A stretch of 7,432 nt of DNA from Pseudomonadota bacterium (GTDB lineage Bacteria; Pseudomonadota; Alphaproteobacteria; UBA8366; GCA-2717185). The stretch covers positions 1-7,432 of the forward strand of contig JAQCHR010000176.1 of assembly GCA_027619655.1 (NCBI GenBank), written 5' to 3'. This document shows positions 1-5,304 of this stretch, piece after piece. Numbering within the stretch: the stretch's first letter is position 1; the number at the start of each line of letters is the position of its first letter. A model generated the notes under the pieces. That model saw only the letters and a list, made by a program, of their open reading frames with translations. It did not search any database and was not told where the DNA came from. The translations under genes and the position numbers were made by a program.

Positions 1-679
1 CAGCGATGCAAAGCAGCGCATCAGGCGCCTCATACATCCCCCGGTCGGCGAAGAAGACCTCATTGGTCGCCACCAGCGGCAGGTCATGCGCATAGGCCAG
101 ATCAATCAGGGCGGTTTCGATCTGCTCCTCTTCCGGCAAACCATGCCGCATCAGTTCGACATACAGCCGGCCGCCGAACATATGCGCCAGCCGGCGCAGC
201 ATGGCCTCGGCATCTTTATGCTGTCCGTCCAGCAGCAGGCGGCCCACCGGACCGCCGGTGCCCCCCGTCAGCGCGATCAGCCCGGCATGATGGGCCTCCA
301 GGTCCGCCAGCGAAATCTGCGCCGCGTCTTCGGCCGCCGAATCGAGAAACGACTTGCTGACCAGCGCCAGCAGGTTCCGGTAGCCTTCCTGCGACTGCAC
401 CAGCAGCACCAGCCAGTCGACCCCGACGCTGCCCGCGCCATGCGGCATATCGACTTCACGTTTTACCGCAATCTGGCACCCGATGATCGGCTGGATACCG
501 GATTCACGCGCCGCCAGTGAAAATTCCAGCGCACCGAACAGGTTGCCGGTATCCGCCACGCCGACCGCCGGCATCTGCGCGCGTTTGCTCAGATTGATCA
601 GGTCCGGAATCTTGATCGCGCCTTCGGAAAGCGAAAACGCGTCGTGGACTCTCAGATGGACATAATCGGCATGTGGCAT
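1..679 (-). CDS. dnaE: DNA polymerase III alpha subunit, N-terminal part (partial, runs off window)
   Basis: Catalytic subunit of the replicative DNA polymerase III. Only the first 226 codons are present, covering most of the N-terminal PHP domain; the polymerase domain lies outside the window. The protein opens MPHADYVHLRVHDAFSLSEG, closely matching the E. coli DnaE start (FVHLRVHSDYS), followed by VADTGNLFGALEF (residues 42-54), GIQPIIGCQ (61-69) and LVATNEVFFADRGMYEA (202-218). The frame is open throughout. ATG at 679 is the only sensible start: an in-frame TAA lies at 691-689 and no other start codon intervenes. The usual metal-binding HxH pattern is HxR here (H8, R10), as in E. coli, and a His common in this region (EAH) is Pro at 219, so I infer a catalytically inactive PHP domain needing a separate DnaQ-type proofreader. 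Expression probably starts from the promoter just upstream rather than only by readthrough from lolD. Confidence 0.95.
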   Translation of the reverse strand, partial: MPHADYVHLRVHDAFSLSEGAIKIPDLINLSKRAQMPAVGVADTGNLFGALEFSLAARESGIQPIIGCQIAVKREVDMPHGAGSVGVDWLVLLVQSQEGYRNLLALVSKSFLDSAAEDAAQISLADLEAHHAGLIALTGGTGGPVGRLLLDGQHKDAEAMLRRLAHMFGGRLYVELMRHGLPEEEQIETALIDLAYAHDLPLVATNEVFFADRGMYEAPDALLCIA

Positions 680-687
680 CGTTTGAA

Positions 688-714
688 ATTATACCCGAGT
701 CGGCAGGCTGTCAT
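688..714 (-). promoter_or_regulatory. Predicted dnaE promoter (sigma-70 type, leaderless or near-leaderless)
   Basis: Read on the minus strand, 693-688 is a perfect TATAAT. A possible -35 element ATGACA (5 of 6 matches to TTGACA) lies at 714-709, with a short 15-bp spacer. The -10 element ends 8 nt before the dnaE ATG, so transcription would begin at about 681-679, giving an mRNA with 0 to 2 leader bases. No purine-rich Shine-Dalgarno sequence precedes the ATG, which fits. A GACTC (GANTC) site lies in the spacer at 701-697. The -10 is strong; the -35 is tentative. Confidence 0.6.
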
Positions 715-749
715 CCCTTCGCAGGTACAAAGATATGGTAGTGACGCAG

Positions 750-773
750 TTTTCCACCGCGAGATGTGGATAA
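750..773. promoter_or_regulatory. Predicted DnaA-binding site pair upstream of dnaE
   Basis: Bases 765-773 read TGTGGATAA, the exact complement of the consensus DnaA box TTATCCACA. Bases 750-758 on the plus strand read TTTTCCACC, matching the box at 7 of 9 positions in the opposite orientation, so the two form an inverted pair (8-bp arms, one mismatch, 8-nt gap). They lie in the lolD-dnaE gap, about 70-95 bp upstream of the predicted dnaE transcription start, a plausible place for DnaA to adjust dnaE transcription. The perfect 9-mer is a direct observation; binding is inference. Confidence 0.5.
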
Positions 774-785
774 ACCAGCGCGACG

Positions 786-1469
786 TCAGGCCGCAACGAG
801 CACGCCGTCCTCCAGCCGGACAACCCGGTCCAACCGCGACGCCAGATCGACGTTATGGGTCGCAATCAGCGCCGCAAGGCCATTGTCGCGCACGAATGAC
901 AGGAACAGGTCCAGCACTTCCGCCGCCGTATGGGCATCCAGGTTACCCGTGGGCTCGTCCGCTAGCAGCAGGCGCGGCTCATTGGCCAGCGCGCGGGCGA
1001 TGGCGACCCGCTGCTGCTCTCCCCCGGACAGGCGCGCCGGGCGGTGACTGGCGCGCTCGGACAGGCCAACCGCGGCGATCAGGTCCCGCGCCCGCTCACG
1101 CGCGGCGCGGCGCGACTTGCCGGCAATCATCTGCGGCAGGATGACGTTTTCCTCTGCCGAAAACTCCGGCAGCAGGTGATGGAACTGGTAGACGAAGCCT
1201 ATTTCGGTGCGCCGGATCGCCGTGCGCGCGGCGTCGGACAGCACGCCGCAGGCCCGCCCGCAGATGCCGACATCGCCGCTATCCGGCATTTCCAGCAAGC
1301 CGGCGACATGCAGCAGGGTCGATTTGCCGGCGCCGGACGGTCCGACAAGCCCGATCAGTTCGCCGGCCGGCACGGTCAGCGTGGCATCCCGAATGACCTC
1401 CAGGCTGGCGTCGGCCTGTTTGTAGGTCCGGACCACATGGTCCAGCGCCAGCACGGGTCCGTCACTCAT
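786..1469 (-). CDS. lolD: Lipoprotein-releasing ABC transporter ATP-binding protein LolD
   Basis: ATPase of the inner-membrane Lol complex, which extracts outer-membrane-bound lipoproteins and passes them to the periplasmic carrier LolA. The 227-residue protein has all ABC motifs in order: Walker A GPSGAGKST (43-51), Q-loop in VYQFHHLLPEFSAEENV (93-109, a LolD hallmark), signature LSGGEQQ (147-153), Walker B LLLADEPTGNLD (167-178) and H-loop ATHN (203-206, His205). Length is normal for LolD. The frame stays open upstream to an ATG at 1574, but I chose 1469: the extra 35 residues (rich in Arg/Ser) lie inside the permease gene and are not LolD-like, whereas MSDGPVLALDHVVRTY is a normal LolD opening. 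The start overlaps the permease stop by 8 nt (ATGAGTGA), indicating translational coupling. Ends in TGA 106 bp before dnaE; I see no convincing terminator after it. Confidence 0.95.
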   Translation of the reverse strand: MSDGPVLALDHVVRTYKQADASLEVIRDATLTVPAGELIGLVGPSGAGKSTLLHVAGLLEMPDSGDVGICGRACGVLSDAARTAIRRTEIGFVYQFHHLLPEFSAEENVILPQMIAGKSRRAARERARDLIAAVGLSERASHRPARLSGGEQQRVAIARALANEPRLLLADEPTGNLDAHTAAEVLDLFLSFVRDNGLAALIATHNVDLASRLDRVVRLEDGVLVAA

Positions 1470-2706
1470 AGCGCAGCACTTCCACCGGATCGAGCCTTGC
1501 CGCGCGACGCGCGGGGAAAACCGAGGCGAGGAACGACAATACAAGCGCCATGACGACGACCGTCGCAACTTCATTCGGGTCGAGATCCGCCGGCAGGCGC
1601 GACAGGAAATAGATTTCCGCGTTGAATAGATCGGCGCCGGTAAGCGACTGGATCGATTGCCGGATCGCCTCGATATTCAGAGCGAAGGATATCCCCAGAA
1701 TGCTGCCCGCGATGGTGCCCATCAAGCCGACACTGGCGCCCGTCATGAAGAAAATCCGCAGGATCATGCCCCGGGACGCCCCCATCGTGCGCAGGATCGC
1801 GATCCCCTTCCCCTTGTCGTTGACCAGCATGATCTGGCTGGAAATGACGTTGAACGCGGCAACGATGATGATCAGCGTCAGGATCAGGAACATAACGTTG
1901 CGTTCCACCTGCAGCGCGGTGAAGAAACTGGCATTGGCCCGCTGCCAGTCATACATCCTGTAACCGGGTCCGATGGCATCGCCGATTGCCGTGGCGGCGG
2001 AAAACACCGCGTCCGGGTTGAGAAGCATGATTTCGATGCCCGAAACCGCATCCTTCTTCCGGAAAAATATCTGCGCCTGGGACAGGGGCATATAGATGAA
2101 GGTATCGTCATATTCCGACATGCCGACCTTGAACACTGCGGCGATCGGATAGGCCTTCATGCGCGGCAGGGTGCCGAAGGCGCTGGGATTGCCGTTCGGT
2201 GAAATCAAAGTAATCGAATCACCGGGCGCCAGCCCCATGCGGTCCGCCATCCGCGCGCCGATAATGATCCCCTTGTCGGCCGCGAACTCATCCAGGGATC
2301 CGGCGACGATACCATCGGCCAGAATAGCGCGGCGGCGAAAATCCGCTTCGCGAAGCCCCCGGACCAGTGCGCCGGACGCGACACCGCGCGCCGTCGCCAT
2401 CACCTGGCCTTCTATCATGGGAATGGCGCTGACGACGCCCGGCACCGCGGTGATTTTCGCCACCAGCGGATCGAAATCGGCAACGGTCCGGGTATTATTG
2501 GTGACGTTCAGATGCCCGTTGACGCCGAGGATGCGCGACAGCAATTCCTGGCGAAACCCGTTCATGACCGCCATGACGATAATGAGTGTCGCCACCCCCA
2601 GCATGATGCCGGCGAAGGAAAACCAGGCGATGACGGAAATAAACCCTTCCTGGCGGCGCGACCGCAGGTAGCGCAAGGCGACGAAACGCTCGAACGCGGT
2701 AAACAT
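1462..2706 (-). CDS. Lipoprotein-releasing ABC transporter permease, LolC/LolE family (possibly LolF-type)
   Basis: Membrane subunit of the Lol lipoprotein-release complex, 414 residues, a normal length for the family. It shows a cytoplasmic N-terminus (FERFVALRYLRSRRQEGF), a first membrane helix at about 22-48, a periplasmic domain at about 50-268, three more helices at about 271-294, 316-345 and 379-398, and the FtsX-type C-terminus FPARRAARLDPVEVLRYE (397-414). The cytoplasmic loop DKGKGIAILRTMGASRGMI (297-315) is the usual LolD-coupling region. E. coli has separate LolC and LolE; here only one permease lies beside lolD, so it may act as a homodimer (LolF-like), unless a second copy lies elsewhere. 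I therefore leave the symbol blank. Start ATG at 2706 comes 2 nt after the proS stop, so translation is probably coupled to proS; the stop is embedded in the lolD start. Confidence 0.92.
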   Translation of the reverse strand: MFTAFERFVALRYLRSRRQEGFISVIAWFSFAGIMLGVATLIIVMAVMNGFRQELLSRILGVNGHLNVTNNTRTVADFDPLVAKITAVPGVVSAIPMIEGQVMATARGVASGALVRGLREADFRRRAILADGIVAGSLDEFAADKGIIIGARMADRMGLAPGDSITLISPNGNPSAFGTLPRMKAYPIAAVFKVGMSEYDDTFIYMPLSQAQIFFRKKDAVSGIEIMLLNPDAVFSAATAIGDAIGPGYRMYDWQRANASFFTALQVERNVMFLILTLIIIVAAFNVISSQIMLVNDKGKGIAILRTMGASRGMILRIFFMTGASVGLMGTIAGSILGISFALNIEAIRQSIQSLTGADLFNAEIYFLSRLPADLDPNEVATVVVMALVLSFLASVFPARRAARLDPVEVLRYE

Positions 2707-2708
2707 CG

Positions 2709-4028
2709 CTATCCGCCGAGCCGTTCGAGCGCGACCGCCACAGGCAGTTCCTCGGTTTCACCGGTCCGGCGGCTTTTCAATTCAACGACGCCGTTCTTCA
2801 GCCCGCGCGGGCCGACGACCAGTTGCCAGGGCAGCCCGATCAAGTCCATATCAGCAAATTTGCTGCCGGCCCGTTCCGGACGGTCGTCGTACAGGACTTC
2901 GACGCCCGCGGCGTTCAGCTTGTCGTAGATATCGTCACAGGCCGCATCGCAGTCATCGTCGCCGCTGCGCAGATTGATCAGCCCGACCTTGAAGGGCGCG
3001 ACCGCCTCCGGCCAGATGATGCCCTTGTCGTCATGGCTGGCTTCAATGATCGCGCCAACCAGCCGGGATACGCCAATTCCGTAGGAGCCCATCTGCATGG
3101 TCGTCTCCCCGCCTTCCGGCGTCGGAACAATCGCGCCGAAGGGCTTGGAATATTTCTCACCGAAAAAGAAGATATGGCCGACCTCGATCCCGCGGTCGGA
3201 GACGCGGCTTTCGGCAGGCACCTCGCGCTCGAACTGCGCCGGGTCGTGCATTTCGTCCGTTGCGGCATAAAGGCCGGTCCATTCATCGACAATCGGCTGC
3301 AGGTCGGATTCATAGTCGACATCCAGCGCCAGAACGTCCCGTTCTAGGAAGTCGCGATGACAGAACACCGCGCTTTCGCCGGTATCGGCCAGAATGATGA
3401 ATTCATGGCTCATATCGCCGCCGATCGGGCCGGTATCCGCCCGCATCGGGATTGCCTTCAGCTCCATCCGCGCGAAGGTCCGAAGATAGGCGACGAACAT
3501 CTTGTTATAGGCGCGACGGCCAGACTCGGCATCGATATCGAAGGAATAGGCATCCTTCATCAGGAATTCGCGGCCGCGCATGATCCCGAAGCGGGGACGG
3601 ACCTCGTCGCGGAATTTCCACTGGATGTGGTAAAGGTTCTTCGGAAGCTGCCGGTAGCTCTTGATATAGGCGGCGGCAATTTCGGTGACCTGTTCCTCAT
3701 TCGTCGGACCGTACAGCATGTCCCGTTCATGGCGGTCGGTGATGCGCAGCATCTCCTTGCCGTAATCCTCATACCGGCCGCTCTGCCGCCACAGATCGGC
3801 GGACTGAATGGTCGGCATCAGGATTTCCTGCGCGCCGGTCGCATCCTGCTCCTCGCGCACGATCTGCTCGATCTTCTTCAGCACCCGGTGGCCCAGCGGC
3901 AGCCACGAATAAATGCCCGCGCTGGCCTGCCGGATCATGCCCGCCCGCAGCATATAGCGATGCGACACGATCTGCGCCTCGCTGGGCGTTTCCTTCATGG
4001 TCGGCAGAAAATACTGTGTCAGGCGCAT
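2709..4028 (-). CDS. proS: Prolyl-tRNA synthetase, short alphaproteobacterial type
   Basis: Cytoplasmic class II aminoacyl-tRNA synthetase that charges tRNA-Pro. At 439 residues it is far shorter than the ~570-residue E. coli enzyme, as expected for the type lacking the full editing insertion domain between motifs 2 and 3; mischarged Ala-tRNA-Pro would then have to be cleared by a separate deacylase (family knowledge). Seen: N-terminal MRLTQYFLPTMKETPSEAQI; motif 1 region about 36-72 (ASAGIYSWLPLGHRVLKKIE onward); GPTNEEQVTE at 108-117; motif 2 FRDEVRPRFGIMRGREF at 139-155, followed by LMKDAYSFD; motif 3 MGSYGIGVSRLVGAI at 313-327; C-terminal anticodon-binding domain from about 345. The start is supported by a GGAG Shine-Dalgarno at 4040-4037, 8 nt before the ATG. 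Stop is TAG, 2 nt before the permease ATG. Confidence 0.96.
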   Translation of the reverse strand: MRLTQYFLPTMKETPSEAQIVSHRYMLRAGMIRQASAGIYSWLPLGHRVLKKIEQIVREEQDATGAQEILMPTIQSADLWRQSGRYEDYGKEMLRITDRHERDMLYGPTNEEQVTEIAAAYIKSYRQLPKNLYHIQWKFRDEVRPRFGIMRGREFLMKDAYSFDIDAESGRRAYNKMFVAYLRTFARMELKAIPMRADTGPIGGDMSHEFIILADTGESAVFCHRDFLERDVLALDVDYESDLQPIVDEWTGLYAATDEMHDPAQFEREVPAESRVSDRGIEVGHIFFFGEKYSKPFGAIVPTPEGGETTMQMGSYGIGVSRLVGAIIEASHDDKGIIWPEAVAPFKVGLINLRSGDDDCDAACDDIYDKLNAAGVEVLYDDRPERAGSKFADMDLIGLPWQLVVGPRGLKNGVVELKSRRTGETEELPVAVALERLGG

Positions 4029-4036
4029 CAGGGGGT

Positions 4037-4040
4037 CTCC
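4037..4040 (-). promoter_or_regulatory. Shine-Dalgarno sequence of proS
   Basis: Minus-strand GGAG with an 8-nt spacer to the proS ATG at 4028. It fixes the proS start. I see no clear sigma-70 promoter in the 89 bases between the upstream gene and proS (4029-4117), so proS may be transcribed from further upstream. Confidence 0.6.
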
Positions 4041-4117
4041 GCAGGCTGCGGTTGGGGTGGAAAGGCAACGGGAACTTAGGCAAAGCCTCTGGCGATGTCC
4101 ATGCTAGCGCAAGTGGG

Positions 4118-4543
4118 TCATTTTGCTTTTCCCGCCGTGCGGCGGCATTCATCCAGAAGCGCCTGAGTATCACCGCGCGTCAGCGGCACACCATCCAGCA
4201 TGGCCTGCCGTTTCTTCATATCGAACTGGATCATCCCGACGCCAAGCTATGTTTCGCCAAACCGTGCGGCGCCGCCTTTCAGGGGGTTCAGCGCGATGGA
4301 AAACTCCAGCATTTCCGGGACAAGCGCCCCCATATCCGGGGTACCGGGCCCCTGCGCCGGGACCACCTGTTTTCCCCGGACATCGACACCCGGCTGATAC
4401 GCAACATCGCTGCGCGCCTTGTGTTCTATCAGGCGCTGGCAATCCGTTCGGCTGATTCGCACGGTTTCCGCGTTTCCCACAGCCGGAATTGCAAGTATTC
4501 CGGCCAGAAGGAAGAGACCGAAATGGGGAAATGGCATCTTCAT
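4118..4543 (-). pseudogene. Small secreted protein of unknown function, interrupted by an in-frame TAG
   Basis: A 141-codon reading frame broken by one amber codon at 4249-4247 (codon 99). The N-terminal part has a Sec signal peptide: MKMPFPHF, then hydrophobic GLFLLAGILAIPA, then likely cleavage after VGNA (residue 25), so the product would be periplasmic or exported. The mature part contains DVAYQPGVDVRGKQVVPA (46-63), a pattern I recall from small uncharacterised proteins near proS in Rhodospirillales. After the TAG the same frame stays open for 42 codons (LGVGMIQFDMKKRQAMLDGV, then PLTRGDTQALLDECRRTAG) to a TGA at 4120-4118. That tail is protein-like and in frame, so a single Tyr codon (TAT/TAC) has probably become TAG. 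Two Cys (35 and 133) might pair in an intact protein; truncation loses the second. An AGGG precedes both candidate starts, 4543 and 4537. Unknown function. A sequencing error is the main alternative to true loss. Confidence 0.65.
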
Positions 4544-4642
4544 GATCCCTATGTACGCAATGTCAGGCAGGCCGCCAATCACATTCAAGAAACAGGCCAG
4601 CGCAGCCGGTGCCGCGGAACGCGTATCCGGATTTCGGCCTTG

Positions 4643-4876
4643 TCAGCCGCGGAAGCTGATCCAGCCGGATTCCGCAATCGCCCAGGCAATAACCAGCAGG
4701 ACAAGTGAAATACCGGTGGTAATCGCGATTTTCAGCCATAGCCGTGTTTTAACCGGGGCGCCGGCTTCATGACCGATCTCCGGATTTTCCTCCCGGGTAA
4801 TGCTCCAAGGGAGAACCATAAACAGCACGAGCCACCAGATAATCGCAAATGTGACGATACCCTCAACGATACTCAC
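4643..4876 (-). CDS. DUF1467 family small inner-membrane protein
   Basis: A 77-residue membrane protein of unknown function. It opens MSIVEGIVTFAIIWWLVLFM (first helix about 4-24), continues LPWSITREENPEIGHEAGAP as a short polar loop, then KTRLWLKIAITTGIS and a second helix at about 48-70, ending SGWISFRG. The two-helix layout, the WWLVLFxVLPW motif and the position next to mce and proS match the alphaproteobacterial DUF1467 family as I remember it. The start codon is GTG (4876-4874), preceded by AGGGG at 4890-4886 that overlaps the mce stop. The mce-DUF1467 gap is 12 nt, so the two are probably cotranscribed. After its TGA comes a 97-base stretch (4544-4642) before the next reading frame, with no gene or strong hairpin that I can see. 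Confidence 0.85.
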   Translation of the reverse strand: MSIVEGIVTFAIIWWLVLFMVLPWSITREENPEIGHEAGAPVKTRLWLKIAITTGISLVLLVIAWAIAESGWISFRG

Positions 4877-4888
4877 GTTCCGCGTCCC

Positions 4889-5293
4889 CTAGACCTGTTC
4901 CAGTTCGATCAGCGTTCCCGCAAAATCCTTGGGATGCAGGAACAGGACCGGCTTGCCGTGCGCCCCGTTTTTTGGCACGCCGTCGCCCAGCACCCGCGCC
5001 CCCTGCGATATCAGCTGGTCCCGCGCCGCCAGAATATCGTCCACTTCATAACAGATATGATGCATCCCGCCATCGCGATGGCGTTCGAGATAAGCCGCAA
5101 TCGGCGAATTATCCCCCAGTGGGTGCAGCAGTTCGATCTTGCTGTTCGGCAGAATGACGAAGATCACAGTAACACCGTGCTCCGGCAGGTCCTGCGGCGC
5201 CGAAACCTCCGCGCCCAGAGCATTCCGGTACATGGCGGACGCGGCCGCAAGGTCCGGAACAACAATGGCTACGTGGTTCAATCGCCCGATCAT
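4889..5293 (-). CDS. mce: Methylmalonyl-CoA epimerase
   Basis: Interconverts (2R)- and (2S)-methylmalonyl-CoA in the route from propionyl-CoA to succinyl-CoA, linking propionyl-CoA carboxylase to B12-dependent methylmalonyl-CoA mutase in the cytoplasm. The 134-residue protein is a single glyoxalase/VOC unit of normal length. Family motifs: LNHVAIVVPDL (5-15, metal ligand His7), LPEHGVTVIFV (36-46), KIELLHPLG (52-60), GGMHHICYEVDDI (75-87, metal ligand within the His pair 78/79) and GAHGKPVLFLHPKDFAG (110-126), ending LIELEQV with the C-terminal Glu ligand. These closely follow human MCEE as I recall it. Starts 11 nt after the rnj stop, with AGGCGG about 7 nt before the ATG overlapping that stop, so it is probably cotranscribed with rnj. 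Stop is TAG. Confidence 0.95.
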   Translation of the reverse strand: MIGRLNHVAIVVPDLAAASAMYRNALGAEVSAPQDLPEHGVTVIFVILPNSKIELLHPLGDNSPIAAYLERHRDGGMHHICYEVDDILAARDQLISQGARVLGDGVPKNGAHGKPVLFLHPKDFAGTLIELEQV

Positions 5294-5304
5294 GCCCGGG
5301 CCGC

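Noticed and set aside
750..773. Inverted repeat as a rho-independent terminator for lolD
   Set aside because: The stem is short, AT-rich at its base, has a mismatch and an 8-nt loop, and no T-run follows on the transcribed strand. The DnaA-box reading explains the exact 9-mer better.
1470..1574. Upstream extension of lolD to an ATG at 1574
   Set aside because: The extra 35 residues lie inside the permease gene and do not resemble a LolD N-terminus; the ATG at 1469 with the 8-nt overlap is the normal arrangement.
4339..4353. GC-rich palindromic stretch (GGGGTACCGGGCCCC) as a regulatory hairpin
   Set aside because: It lies inside the coding part of the interrupted secreted-protein gene, and the arms are only four bases, a common chance occurrence in GC-rich coding DNA.
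4170..4442. Alternative minus-strand frame, as a possible frameshifted continuation of the secreted protein
   Set aside because: Its translation is Gly/Arg/Pro-rich and not protein-like. The better continuation is in the original frame directly after the TAG, so a nonsense change fits better than a frameshift.
4016..4708. Plus-strand open frame of 230 codons over the proS-DUF1467 interval
   Set aside because: I considered it because this interval lacks an intact minus-strand gene. The minus frame has a clear signal peptide and a protein-like continuation after the TAG, while the plus frame has neither.
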